Part shown: positions 49,156 through 61,680 of the stretch, one piece after another | How the letters are laid out: each line of letters starts with the position of its first letter | How positions within the stretch are numbered: the first letter of the stretch is position 1 | Source: Erigeron canadensis | Lineage: Eukaryota > Streptophyta > Magnoliopsida > Asterales > Asteraceae | DNA: 64,000 nucleotides | NCBI RefSeq assembly: GCF_010389155.1 | Contig: NC_057765.1 | Span: 4,712,001 to 4,776,000 of the forward strand | Direction: 5' to 3' | Translations under genes and position numbers: made by a program | The notes under the pieces: model-generated | Databases searched by the model: none | Told to the model about the DNA's origin: nothing | The model's input: only the letters and a program-made list of their open reading frames with translations

Positions 49156-52100
49156 ATGCAAGAACATTGGTTGGAGACAAGGGATCGATGGAAAGAAAGA
49201 GCAGTTTGTTTCAAGATTCTCCTTAAAGATCGTTTCCATGTCGCCGTCGATAAACACCGTCGCCGGCCGCGGTGGCGGCAGAGTAACGACAATAATGTCA
49301 TTCAATGCTGGCTTCATCGCTTTCGCCATTTTCGAAATCAAACCCTGTTAACTAATTCTCCTTCTTTTTACCGCAAGAGAGGTATATATATATGTTTGTA
49401 TATGTATGTGTGTATATTTTGTCTGTATACATGTATGTATAAATATACACTTGATAAGATTTTTGTTTACACTTGATATGAATTGTGTTTTAATTGGATA
49501 CATGGATTGGTTTTTTTTGTTGTTGTTGTACTCGATGAGAATTGGGCCTTATTTTGTACTCATGTTTATAGTTATGGGTCTTTGTTAGTTTTCGTTGAGT
49601 CAAAAAATTGGCTTTTACTTTCCTTAGATGAATGCCAACATCAGTGGTGCACTCTTGATGTTTGTTATTACCAACCCGAGAGTCAAAAGTATTATTGTTA
49701 TAGTTGGAGACACCTGGAAATTGTTCCACAAGATTACTTTTGCGTTTTTTAGGTTTGGGTAAGACACACTTCATAAAATGGAAAGTTAATTTGTAAGGGT
49801 TTACGGTTTGCTACATCTGTAGAAGCCGCCTTTTGGTGGGTTCAACACTCTGGCCGACTAGGCGTTGACAATGATCTTTCCGTTTGTTTTCATGAGGTCT
49901 GGGATTGCAAAAAGAGTTGGATAATTTGATCCCAAAAGTTTATATCCTGCATTTATAATTAATCTATAAATACATTGAAGTTGTGTTTGTTTCTTACTTT
50001 GAAATAAGTTTTTAAGTACCCGTTTAAATTATCATATCATCACGGGTGTGAACTTGGTGACATGGATGCCTTTTGAATAAATGGTTGCAATTCTAACACT
50101 TGTTACCTACTTGAAAATTTCTTAGGATTGCTTTAGTAGTTTTTGAGTTAAGTTATTGATGTTGATAACAGTTTGTTAACTTGATAGCATTGATTTGGTA
50201 CCTTAAGTGTCATAGTTGGTTAAAAATCATGATATTTTAGTGTCAAAGTATGATTTTGTATATTATTTTCTGTCAAAGTCTTGTTACCTTAGTCATTAGT
50301 AGTTTGAGTTAAGTTATTGATGCTGCTACAGTTTTGTTACCTACTCGTGCAGACAAATCAACTGTTGGTTGTGCGTATTGGAAATCAACAAAGGTTTTTC
50401 ATTGTCGAGCCTATTGTGATAATTTCTTTTTTTTGCAATGTGTGTTGAATATGTCTCTAGAAAATTGATATCTTCTTCGTTATAACCTTGGTTAATGACC
50501 TTTTGTTGAGATTGGTTGCTCTGCGGCTATTAATGTGGTGTCTTTTGTCTTGTGGCATATTAATTAGCCTGGTATCTTTGATCCAACTTTCTTCTCCCTG
50601 ATGCCTTGAAACCCTTTGTTACTCATGGTTCTAAATCATGAACACATTGGTTAATGACCTTTTATTGAGACTGGTTACTCTGCGGCTATTAATGTGGTGT
50701 CTTTTGGCTCGTGGCATATTAATGAGCCTGGTCTTTTTGATCTAGCTAGAGGTGGTAAACTAGATTAAAGAGACCACGCTAATTAATACTCCTATGTCAA
50801 AAGCCAGAAGACAACACATTAATAGCCGCAGAGTAACCAGTCTCAACAAAAGGTCATTAATTAATGTGTCTCAACAAAAGGTCATTAATTAATGTGACTC
50901 ATGATTTAGAACCATGAGTAACAAAGGGTTTCAAGGCAGCAGGGAGAACAAAGCTAGATCAAAGAGACCAAGTTAATTAATATGCCACAAGCCAAAAGAC
51001 ACCACATTAATAGCCGCAGAGTAGTCTCAACAAAAGGTCATTAACCAAGGTTATAACGAAGATGATAAAACACATATCAAGTTTCTATAGACAAATTCAA
51101 CACACATTGCAAAAAAAGGAAATTATCACACTAGGCTTGACAATGAAACACCTTTGTTGATTTTCCAACATGCACAACCAGCCGTTGATTTGTCATTCTG
51201 CTCGCGTAGTTAACAAAATTGTTATCAGCATCAATAACTTAACTCAAACCACTAATGAGTAAGGTAAGAAGCCTTTGACAGAGAATAGTATACAAAATCA
51301 TACTTTGACACACTAAAATATTATGATGTTTAATCAAGTATGACACTTAAGTTATCAAATCAATGCTAGCAAGTTAACAAAACTGTTATCAACATCAATA
51401 ACTTAACTCAAAAACTACTAAAGCAATTCTATGCATTTTTCAAGTAGGTAACAAATATTAGAATTGTAGTCATTTATTCAAAAGGCATCGATGTCACCAA
51501 GTTTACACCCGTGATGGTATGATAATTTAAACTCGTACTCAAAAACTTATTTCAGAGCAATAAACAAACACAACCTCTATGTATTTATAGATGAAATATA
51601 AGTGCAGGATATAAACTTTTGGGATCAACTTATCCAACTCTTTTTACAATCCTAGACCTCGTGAAAACATACAGAAAGATCATTGTGAACGTCTAGTCTG
51701 CTGGAGTGTTGAACCCACCAAAAAGCGGCTTCTACAATGTAGCAAACCGTATACCCTTGACAAATCAACTTTTCATTTTATAAAGTGTCTTACCTAAACC
51801 TAAAAAGCGCAAAAGTAATCTTGTGGAACAATTTTCATGTGTCTCCAACGATAACAATGACACTTTTGACACTCCGGGTTGGTAAAAACAAACATCATAA
51901 AAGGGAAGTATTCCACGACTGGTGTTGGCATTCATCTAAGAAAAGTAAAAGCCATTTTTTTACTCAACGAAAACTAACAAAGACCCATAACTATGAGATG
52001 GGCGACGTTTTAGTTGTCGAGTGAAACTAAATAGTGTAGCGTTACGTGGAACGATTGTTGATCAAAACATATTATGGGTGCATTTGGTGAGGAGTTTTTC

Positions 52101-55100
52101 AAAATCAGGAAAAGCCATGTTTGGATGTAGCTTTTTAAGAAAAGCCCCTTGATCAAACTACTGTAAGTAAGTTCTAAAACTTTAGCTACGAGTTCTTCCA
52201 ACTTCAGCCCCTAGCTACGGTCCCAATTTGTTTTTGTTAAACAACTGTGAAGAAAGAAAGAAACTGCTCAGTGTCGCCTTCCAGGGTTTTGAGCCCCAAT
52301 ACCTCGACAGTGTATGAGGGAGGTTAAGATGTAGGCAAACCTTACCTTTACCAAGGTAGAGAGGTAGAGAGGCTGCTTCTAGGTTCTACCTAAATGGTAG
52401 AATAGGTACCTAAATGCCAAACATATTGTATATTAGTGAATTGGAAAAATCTTTAATGGAATATTCTCAGATGGATTGGTTTAAGCGCTTGTATTCGAGC
52501 TGCATTTTTGGACAAAAATACCTAAATTTAAACCACAATATTATTACTAACTAGATAAATGCAGAATAAAGATATGAGAAGGCTTTCTGCATCTAAGTTA
52601 AGTTTAATTAGAATTGTAATTATAACTCTAGTAAGAATTAATGGCGTCAACTTAAGAGGACAGTGCCCTTTGGAATCGTGAATAGTGAGGTATGACCCCA
52701 CTGAACGGTATCTTGATTGTTGATTTAACTATGCAGTAAGCATTGACTTTGATACGGAAGAGGACTCTGTTCTTACCCAAATGCTTCAAGCTGTTGCTGT
52801 TCCTGTTATTGGAAATGTTTGCCGTGTTTTCATGCATGGCCTGAATCATGTCCAGGTACGTAGTCTCATCTCAGCAATTTTTTTGATCTTGATTTTGTTT
52901 TTTCTTTCTTTTTAAGACTGCGAAAGATGCTGAAAGTAGCTTCTGGTTTTGTATTGCAGATCTATGGTGGCGAAAAGTTACAGCAAGCATTGGTCAGCCG
53001 ACCAGATAAGACACCGCTTATTACGGTATGGCAAGGATGAATGTTTTGTAACTTTTCTTATTCCTTTAATACCTATTTTTTTCTTCGCATACAGTTGACT
53101 CATCTCTATAAAAAATGAAGGTTAGCAATCATATTGCCTCCATTGACGATCCTCTAGTTATTGCTGCACTCCTTCCTTCAAGTGTACTTATGCATGCTCG
53201 TAACTTGAGATGGACACTGTGTGCTACTGATCGATGTTTCCGTAATCCAGTCACCTCTGCATTCTTTAAGTCTGTTAAAGTTCTTCCCGTCTCACGTGGT
53301 GAAGGAATTTATCAGAAGGTATTGGTTGCCAACTTGTTGCTTTTTGTGATTTATTTTGTTAATTCACTTTTCAAGTGTTTGTTTTATTGTTCGTTTCACG
53401 TTGCCTTTTATTAATTTATATTTTTCATTATAATCCAGTAGATTTAATCAAGAGTTGATTTACATAAACAGTTGGTCCAAGTCTTTCAAAAACCAATTTT
53501 TACCCTCGAAATCCAAATTGACGCTGTATTTGGTTTTTATACTTACAAGCTTCTAATCCAGAGTATTATTGTATTCAAATGTTGTATATAATTATATTAT
53601 TATTGAACTTTAAAGTGACTTTTAAATTGTTTAAAAGCATCTCTAGTTTTGGCTTATGGTTAGAGGAGCTTGAAACGGGTTTAATATCTTGATATGAGCC
53701 TTCATATCTGACCTTTGGTGTTATTGGTTGCTTATTTAGTTATTTATTTTGTCAGGGTATGGATATTGCTATTGCAAAACTAAACAGGGGTGGGTGGGTC
53801 CACATATTCCCTGAAGGCAGTCGTTCCCGAGATGGCGGAAGAACAATGGGCTCTATTAAAAGAGGCACTGCAAGGTTAGTAAGGATGTGTGGTTATGTAA
53901 CTTCTGGATATATGTCTAAGCTGCTATCTAAAATAAAACCTTAATACTTGACTACTATCTCTTCTATTTCTTGCTTGTTGGTATAGCCTAAAGTTGAACA
54001 TGAATAAATATTTTGAAAGCCAAGTTGGCTAGGTTTTCTTAGATGCATATGGGGAAGACCTCAGCGGTGATCACCATCAGTAATTCAATTAATCAAATCC
54101 TAATAGGCGTCAACCATTAAGTGAAAGGATTAGTATCCATTTGGGTTTATTGTTAATCCAGCACCGACTTTGGTAATTCTCCTACTTTTTATAAATGGAT
54201 GAGAGTCAGATTAAGAAGTCTGCCAATAAAGAAAGAGTTGTAAACACGATGTTGGATTTGAAGAAACCATATGTAATTACGGTGAAAGTTGGCGTTGCTT
54301 AATTGCTGTGTAAGTTGGCATCATGACTTATTGCGAAAGAATGATCATGAATAATGATTTGTGGTAGGTAAATAACCAAAGATAACACGTCAACGATCAT
54401 GGCATGGATATGACTTTTATTCTTGTTGTGCATCAGTGAGTTTAAAACTCCAAATGAAGACAACCAACAACGAGAACTTGGATAGTTAATTTTGAACAAC
54501 AGTACCACATTCAACTTAAAGACCATAGTCTCATGATAACAGTTGTGAAATATCTTTAAAAGGGGCCTAACTAGAATTCCATCGTAGGTAGATAGAGTAG
54601 CTTGCTTGTGCCGGTCAAGTTTTTGAGCGCAAGTGCACAACACACCATAGACTCAAGAAGTTGTGAGAAGATGCTCGCTAATTGCAGCATTTCCAAGTAT
54701 TATTAGGAGAAGTTCGAATAGGGTTATTACGACTTGAGAACTTTAAGTATACATATTCAAGGGTTTATGTCAAGACTCAAGTACAATGTCAAGGGTCTAT
54801 ATATTATGCTTATTTATTTTTTAGGATTACGGAGGTTTCACATGTTGACAACTTTTGAACATGATTACAATTATTGTAGGGTTCAGTGCATCATACTATA
54901 GCTAACTATACACGAAAAGTCATAGTGTGCACACGAACTTAGTAAAAATGTTCAAATTATGTAAATAACTATGACAGGCCAATAAAAAAAACTTACACGT
55001 GGCAACCCATATTGAATGCCACGTATACCATCTTACATGATTTGAACAATTTTGCTAAGTTCATGCATACAATAGAGATTCTCGTAGTTTGTGCACACTA

Positions 55101-56238
55101 TAACTTTTCGGTCTTAGTTACTTACATTTAGATGCACTTATCCCATTATTATATAGATGTTCCGGCACTGTATTGGTCCTATGCTCCACTTGCATTATCT
55201 CTTGTGTACAAATGCATAATATTTTAACTGTACTTCCTCCAATGGATCTTTTTTAGGGGAGTCATAGTATGTGAATTGCTCATTTACTTGTTTGCACTAT
55301 ATGTGCAATAATTGCAGTATTCCCCTCATTGTGTTACGAAACATTGATGCCATTCATTTTGATATAGGGGTACTTGGAATATTTGTGTTTAAAATTGTGC
55401 CTAAAAGTTTTGCACTATGCATGGCAGTTTATAAAGTTTTCGTCTATAGAACAATAATTTTGATATCCAGTTTCAATTTTGCACAGGTTAATCCTTGATG
55501 CAGATAATGCACCCATTGTCGTTCCATTTGTGCATGTAGGGATGCAAGAGATCATGCCCATTGGTGCCACTATTCCTAGGGTTGGCAAAACGGTATGATT
55601 GAAAGTCACATTGTTCTCGCTAATATCCTATTTCTTTCATGTTACATGAATGAAAAGAATATGGACTAACATGAGTGTACCCGCCGATGAAAAACAACTT
55701 TTTTCGCAGTAGCTTCCATACCATGTAGAGAAAAGAGATACATACGTTTGTTATGGCGTATAATGTTAAAATTATTCATTTATGACTGAAATTGTAGGTG
55801 ACAGTACTTGTTGGTGATCCAATCGATTTTAAAGATATGAGGGATATGGAACAGGATAACCACATACCAAGGGGAACTCTATATGATGCTGTCTCTGCAC
55901 GTATCAGTGATCGTCTACTAAAACTAAAAGCACAGGTTGACAATATTGTCCAACTGCAAACTGATGTAGCACTAAGACGAGATGAGTATTTTGATAGTGG
56001 GTATGAACAAGATAATGAGTCTTTTGAGGTTAGATCTCCTTACCAAGGATCAGGAATTGTATCAAGGATTCGTGGTTATATGGATCCCACTGAGCTAATG
56101 GGTTTTGCCGCAAGAGGTTTGTTTACGAGTCAAAGTGTTCGAGGGGTAAAGCCTATAAAAGCGTGGGACAGTTTTTGGAAGCAAGTGCATCAAACTCGTG
56201 AAGTGGCTTCAGTTTCCATGTTGTCATGGGCCACTTGA
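49156..56238 (+). CDS. Tafazzin-like phospholipid/glycerol acyltransferase
   Basis: Seven exons: 49156-49381, 52737-52855, 52960-53025, 53121-53318, 53756-53874, 55487-55592, 55798-56238. All introns are GT-AG and all phases join, giving 424 aa. Exon 1 gives a basic leader (LLKDRFHVAVDKHRRRPRW ... SPSFYRKR). The acyltransferase core follows: MLQAVAVPVIGNVCRVFMHG, the catalytic NHIASIDD (HX4D), WTLCATDRCFRNP, SRGEGIYQKGMD, and FPEGSRSRDGG (substrate-binding FPEG). A serine/acid-rich C-terminal part ends with a MDPTELMGFAARGLF motif. It reads like Arabidopsis At3g05510-type proteins. Tafazzin relatives transfer acyl groups between phospholipids and lysophospholipids (cardiolipin remodelling in mitochondria of other organisms); plant substrates and location are inferred. 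Intron 1 carries a 2.4-kb inverted repeat. AATAAA at about 56265 may be the poly-A signal. Confidence 0.9.
49568..51994. repeat. 2.4-kb inverted repeat (two ~1.2-kb arms, ~18-nt loop) in intron 1 of the tafazzin-like gene
   Basis: The left arm, 49568-50743, returns as reverse complement at 50762-51994. Matching pairs from outside inwards: ATAGTTATGGGTCTTTGTTA / TAACAAAGACCCATAACTAT; CAGTGGTGC region / GACTGGTGTTGG region; GTAGAAGCCGCCTTTTGGTG / CACCAAAAAGCGGCTTCTAC; AGTTATTGATGTTGATAACA / TGTTATCAACATCAATAACT; GACAAATCAAC / GTTGATTTGTC; CTGCGGCTATTAATGTG / CACATTAATAGCCGCAG. Differences are scattered substitutions and small indels, most pairs matching closely by eye. Inside each arm a GGTTAATGACCTTTTGTTGA to GGCATATTAAT block is repeated (50490 and 50650 on the left). 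The right arm also has a local tandem TCTCAACAAAAGGTCATTAA pair. No transposase, no coding, no clear target duplication. Confidence 0.92.
52236..52400. mobile_element. SINE-like repeat in intron 1
   Basis: GATGTAGGCAAACCTTACCT, then TTACCAAGGTAGAGAGG, GAGGCTGCTTCTAGGTTCTA. This is the familiar 'ccttacc...agagaggctgtttccagg' block of widespread plant tRNA-derived SINEs. GTTTTGAGCCCCAATACCTC upstream may be a worn B-box side. The limits are approximate. Confidence 0.4.
54913..55110. mobile_element. MITE (198 bp) in intron 5 of the tafazzin-like gene
   Basis: CGAAAAGTCATAGTGTGCAC (left) and GTGCACACTATAACTTTTCG (right) form a 20-bp TIR with one mismatch. The pairing extends inward (ACTTAGTAAAAATGTTCAAA / TTTGAACAATTTTGCTAAGT). 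Related to the fragment at 5625-5687. Confidence 0.7.
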
Positions 56239-56469
56239 CTTTTAACTTTAGTTTTTGGTTTGTAAAATAAATAGGGTATATGCAGTTAAAGTTGATAGTT
56301 GTACTTTTTTTGTAAGATGTTTAAGAAATAATTTAGGGTCTCTTTCACTTTATTCACCAGGCTGTCTCCATGGAGATCCTTTATACCTGTATTCTCCCCT
56401 AATTTCTTTATTCATTTTTTCCCATGCTGTCAAAAAATAAGTTAGAAAATTCAAACTGTGGTGTTGCAC

Positions 56470-57036
56470 CTGGTATCCAAATTACCCATCTCCTTTATTA
56501 ATCAATTTAACTTTTTTTTTTTTAACGCACTAATTTAAATATTTTTATCTAATATACCTATAATACTTTTAGTGAAATTATATACGATATACATCTCTTA
56601 ACCCATAAAATAACTAAACTAACAATTTTTTGAGATATCAAGTGCTTTCACATTAATAACCACTTTTGCGGTTGCCACTGTCGTCCCTACCATCAACCGT
56701 TGCCGTCATGTTGAAAATGTACGTGAATATATACAAGTTTATCGCAGAAAATAGAGCACAAGATGAGAAATATGGCACTTGGATTATCTCACAAATCGTG
56801 TAGTCACTATCAGATTAAACCTATTTGTGGGTACTATATACAAATGATTTAATCGGATTAATTGTGAAATTCTCAAGAACAGGATATGTATATTTCGTAT
56901 GAGAAGGTAAAAGAAGAAGAAAAAACAGTACTCTCTTTGAAAGGGAACCAGGGATATATTGATAAAAGTGGAAACCATCGCAACCAATGGAAACCGTCAC
57001 AACTAACGGAAACCATCAAAACCGTTTCTTCTTTTA
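56470..57036. other. 3' flank of the tafazzin-like gene, with a Helitron-like fragment at 56500-56725
   Basis: Text such as ATATACCTATAATACTTTTA, then AGTGAAATTATATACGATAT, and GCCACTGTCGTCCCTACCAT recalls the Helitron at 33743-34068, in worn form. GGAAACCATCGCAACCAATG, then GAAACCGTCAC, near 56970 is a short local repeat of AACCATC. Confidence 0.35.
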
Positions 57037-57435
57037 TCTATACTCCCTTTTGTCCAATATTATATACTTCTTCTTTTATGTTGACCAAAGTAAGGACCAC
57101 ATGGTGGCTTGACAATTTTGTGACATCCGATTTATTTTATATCCAACACCAAATGAGTTATGAAATATCTTTTCATATGTACTTGAGTATATAAAATAAA
57201 ATATATACAAACATATATCATAGATGAATAAATAAATCAGACAAGATTTAATTTTATTAAATTAAACAAGCATGCACTCCCGCATCTCCTCACTCGTTTA
57301 ATACTAATAAAATTAATTTGATCAACGAGTCAATCCAATATCACTAAAATCATGTTAGTTATACTAGATAACCAACATGTCACCACCGCCATTGTCGCAC
57401 CACCACACCCTTGCACCGCACGGGCATGTGACTAC
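57037..57435 (+). mobile_element. Helitron-like element (5' TC end clear, 3' end worn)
   Basis: Starts TCTATACTCCCTTTTGTCCA after A, the same 5' end as 11266 and 38768. It ends near the GC block CTTGCACCGCACGGGCATGT, then GACTACTT; CTAC is a poor CTRR. No coding. Confidence 0.5.
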
Positions 57436-57495
57436 TTATTAAATAATCATACATTATTAGATAACTCGACAGACAAATAGTGGGTTTACACCAAC

Positions 57496-57880
57496 GTGGT
57501 GAAGACAAGAGGGGCCGAAGAGGCTGAGTTGAAGGCTCTTATACTGATGTGGTGGGAAACTATCCATATAGGAATGAGGGTGATTGCTGTTTCAGGAGCT
57601 TCTCGGGCTTATTCTTTTTGTGTTCAGTCTACACGATTAGTTATTGATGCTAGTAAGCTTCCAAACGAGCCTCTAGTTACTAGATGGAATACTTGGGCTC
57701 CCAGGAAATTAAGTTTATATACACGGATGGAGGGTATATATGGACAGGCTGCCTACCCGGTTTAACTTGTCAAAACAAAAGTAAGATTTTAGAGATGATC
57801 ATTTGGTGCGGATTTTGGCTCATTTTGAAGACAAGGAACAACGAGGTACTGGTATTGAGCAACAAAAAAATGATTAGATT
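57496..57880 (+). pseudogene. LINE ORF2 scrap (RT zinc-binding domain), broken
   Basis: FCVQSTRLVIDASKLPNEPL, then VTRWNTWAPRKLSLYTRM, matches the start of the plant LINE zf-RVT domain ('F-V-S-R-ID---LP-----TRWN-W-PKKVNIF-WR'). The other frame continues ILEMIIWCGFWLILKTRNNEV, like the LINE tail 'W-IWK-RN'. The order of parts fits, with a frameshift between. Confidence 0.6.
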
Positions 57881-58573
57881 TTCTTTTTGATTTCGCACTT
57901 GGTTATTATTTTTCTAGGTCTTTTTCTATAGGTAACAAGTTGAACATGACTTAATTAGATTGAGTGGCTTAAGAAAACCCAAGTTTAGTGATGTAACATT
58001 TCTCTTGGTTTCGCGTATTGGTTGACCCTTATCAACGGGACAACGGGTATGATCTATCAATAAAATTGCGGTTAAAGAAAACTCTATATAGTTAATATTA
58101 ACAAACAAATATTAATGCAAGTTGTGGCATATGTAATAGCATGTACTAATAAGATACAAATAGGAGAATAGACGAATTAGGATATTTAGATTGCGTACGT
58201 AATATACTAAATTTAACTGAAATCTTGGACCGAAGTGACGATAGCGATGCTGGCATTAGCAAGTTACCAAATGTTAAGGGGGTGGAGCACTAGGTGATGA
58301 CTAAATTGGGTTCAATAATAGGAGAGTTATAAAGTATGTACTGTATATCTTTTTTATAGAATAATGGCCGACAATTCAAACAAACAAACAAACATGCTTT
58401 GATAAGTATAGTACAGTTGTAATTAGGTAAAAACATCTCCAAAGATGATAAGGAATACATGGATGGATGGCATTCGCTTCATTAGCTGCATGCCACTTAT
58501 AGGTAAAAGCTAGTATAATTAATATGCTAATATCCTTGTTATCTTAAGTTTATTTCCAAAACTAAAAAAACCT
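57881..58573 (+). promoter_or_regulatory. Upstream region of the LRR receptor kinase gene
   Basis: About 690 bp between the LINE scrap and the ATG. AT-rich, with an AACAAACAAACAAACATGC stretch near 58378. AAGTTTATTTCCAAAACTAA, then AAAAACCT, directly precedes the start codon. No recognised W-box cluster or clear TATA box. Confidence 0.3.
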
Positions 58574-61500
58574 ATGATTTCCTTATCCTCCCCCTCTTCT
58601 ATTTGTATCCTCTTTTATACCCTTGTTGTATTTTTGATTACTTTTGCCACCACCTCTGGTTCGTATGATGGAAACAAGAGCGATCATTTGGCGTTGGTGT
58701 CGTTCAAGTCATTGATTAGTAATCCATATGGAGTTCTAGCCTCATGGAACTCTTCCTCCCATTTCTGCAACTGGAGTGGTGTTTCATGTGGGAAGCGACA
58801 TAGAAGAGTGACTGCGATAAACCTACAATCGAAAGGCCTCCAAGGCTCATTGTCTTCTCATGTAGGAAATTTGAGCTTCCTTAGGTTGTTAACACTTAGG
58901 AACAACAGCTTTCAAGGAGCCATCCCCCATGAGCTTGGTCGTCTATTTAGGCTACGTTTCCTTATATTGTCCGAAAACAAATTCAACGGAGTCATTCCTG
59001 CTAACTTGTCTGGTTGTTATAACCTTGAAAAGCTTTGGCTTGAAATTAATAATCTAGTTGGAAGCGTACCCTTGGAGATCACTTTCCTTTCGAAACTTAC
59101 CGTTCTTTCATTGGGTTCAAATAACTTAACCGGAGGAATCTCACCTTTCTTGGGAAATATGACATCCATGGAAGCATTCTCTGTTACAAACAATCCATTG
59201 GATGGGAGCATTCCGCACACTTTAGGTCGCTTGAAAAACTCAAAGATCTTTTACGCTGGTGAATGTAACTTACATGGAATAATACCTCACTCCATCTATA
59301 ACCTTTCGCTCCTAAGTAATTTTTCGTTGGCTGCAAATCAGCTTACGGGTACTCTTCCGCCTACACTTGGGTCAATGCTCCCTAATCTTCAACTTTTTCA
59401 ACTATGGGGCAATCAATTGTCGGGTCTTCTTCCCCCGTCAATATCTAACTGTTCGAAATTAGATTTTCTTGAGATGCGTAACAACAATTTTAGTGGGAAA
59501 TTGACGATTGACTTCGCAAAGCTAAAATACATTTCTTATATAAATTTGGAATTTAACAACTTCAATGGAGGTGGGGATGCAAATGATATGAACTTTATTG
59601 TTTCTTTGGGAAACTGTAGCATCTTAGCAAAACTGTTTCTTGGTTATTGCAATTTTCAAGGAGTTGTTCCGACCTCAGTCGGTAATCTTTCTCATCAACT
59701 CAGTCATCTAGAATTAGGAGGAAATCAACTATATGGAAGCCTCCCTTCAAGTATAGGAAATCTTGTAGGTTTGACCTATTTAACTTTAGAAGAAAACCAA
59801 CTCACGGGGAAAATCCCCTCTACCATTGGCATGCTTTCAAAACTACACGAGGCTTACTTTTATGAAAACCAATTCTCAAATACAGTTCCTCATGCAATAG
59901 GGAACTTATCAATGTTAACTTTGATTTATTTAGGCTCCAACAGATTGGAAGGGGATATCCCACCAAGTATGGGGAATTGTCATCAGCTTCAGGGGTTGTA
60001 CCTTCAGAACAATAAACTAAGTGGCAAAATACCTAAAGAAATTCTTCAACTAAGTTCTCTAATCTTTTTATATCTTTCAAATAATAGCCTCTTTGGTTCA
60101 ATCCCAACTGAGGTTGAAGATCTCAAATCATTGAACGAGCTGGATTTATCTCATAATCATTTATCAGGTTTTATTCCGAGTAGCCTTGGCCGTTGTACTA
60201 GCCTTACCTACTTACACATAAACAACAACTTATTTCAAGGAATGGTACCATATTCATTAAGTCTTGTAAAAGGACTGGAAGAACTCGATCTTTCTCGCAA
60301 CAATTTATCAGGCCAAATTCCTCCGTTCTTAGAATGGTTCTCTTTAAAATACTTGAATCTATCTTTTAATGATTTTCAAGGTCAAGTACCGGTAAAAGGA
60401 GTATTTTCCAATGCAAGTGCATTCTCCATTTCGGGGAACAATAGACTTTGTGGTGGCTTAGTTGAACTTAGGTTACCCAAATGTGAAATGGCAAGGAAAC
60501 ATAACAAAAGGTTCACATTGTTTATTATAGTTATTTTAGTTTCTTGTACAGTCCTTTCCGTATTATCTATATTCTATGTTTGGTTTAAAAAGAAAAATAA
60601 TGGGCAACTATCTCAGTCATCCATCAATGAAAGATTCTTAAAAGTTTCGTACGATCAACTCCTCAAGGCTACTGATGGCTTCTCTGAAGCGAACTTGATT
60701 GGCCAGGGTGGCTCAAGCTCTGTTTATAAAGGAACCCTTGATCATGATGACGAATTCGTTGCAGTAAAAGTTCTACATCTTCGAATTCGGGGAGCTCACA
60801 AAAGATTTATAGCGGAGTGTGAAGCATGGCGAACTATCCGACACCGGAATTTATTAAAGATAATAACTTCGTGTTCGAGCATTGACTTTCAGGGCAACGA
60901 TTTCAAAGCTTTGGTTTACGAGTTCATGCCTAACGGGAGTTTACATGATTTGCTACATTCAAATGCAAATAGATCTAGACTAAACTTATTTCAAAGAATT
61001 AATATTCTCATCGATGTTGCATCCGCACTTGATTATCTTCATAACGAGTGTATACCAACCGTTGTTCATGGAGATATGAAGCCTAGCAATATTCTACTAG
61101 ATAATGATATGGTGGCCCATGTTGGAGACTTTGGTTTCGCGAAATTTGTTGGAAACAATTCAAACCAAAACAACTCAACGGGGGTTAAAGGAACAGTTGG
61201 ATATACACCTCCCGGTAAACTTAAAGGGTTCTCTTAAGCTAGTTTTACTTTGAAATATTACCTTTACGTAAAACTCGTTGCCTATTGTAAATTGCAGAGT
61301 ATGGTTTAGGGAGTAAGATGACAAGTAGTGGGGATGTGTACAGCTTTGGAATATTATTACTAGAGGTTATGACCAAGAAAAAGCCGACTGATGACATATT
61401 CAACGAAAACCTTAGCCTCCATAAGTTTGCTTATGTGGCCTTGCTAGACCAAGTAATTGATGTGCTTGATGTTGATATTGTTGTCATGCAAAGTACTGAA

Positions 61501-61680
61501 ACAAATGCACGAAAAATGGAAGAATGTTTGGCTGCAACTATTAGGATTGGAGTATCATGCTCTGTAGATTCCCCATCACAACGGATGAATATCAACAATG
61601 CTCTCCACAAGTTGTTGCATGTTCGGGCTACCCTTGAAAATCTTGAGGTACTGTGTTCACTGCTTTTACTTTTTGTGTAA
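58574..61680 (+). CDS. LRR receptor-like kinase, subfamily XII (EFR/FLS2-Xa21 type), non-RD
   Basis: Exon 1 is 58574-61214 and exon 2 begins at 61298 (TTGCAG/AGTATG); the joint restores PPEYGLGS. The product is about 995 aa. Residues 1-30 form a signal peptide. LRRNT (SDHLALVSFKS ... FCNWSGVSCG) spans about 36-73. About 20 plant-type LRRs (SIPHTLGRL, GNLSFLRLLTL, LSGKIPKEI) run to about 610. The transmembrane helix FTLFIIVILVSCTVLSVLSI is at about 646-668. The kinase starts near 690: G-loop GQGGSSSVYKG, VAVK, HGDMKPSN (no Arg before Asp, so non-RD), DFGFAK, GTVGYTPPEYG, DVYSFGILLLEVMTKKKPTD. Members bind microbial or peptide ligands at the plasma membrane. The end is unsure: exon 2 reads through to 61680, or splices at 61647 (GAG/GTACTG) to a short last exon. 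No stop inside. Confidence 0.9.

Noticed and set aside
49483..49774. Frames of about 90 codons on both strands in intron 1 of the tafazzin-like gene
   Set aside because: They lie in the arm of the inverted repeat, differ in the other arm by frameshifts, and resemble no protein I know.
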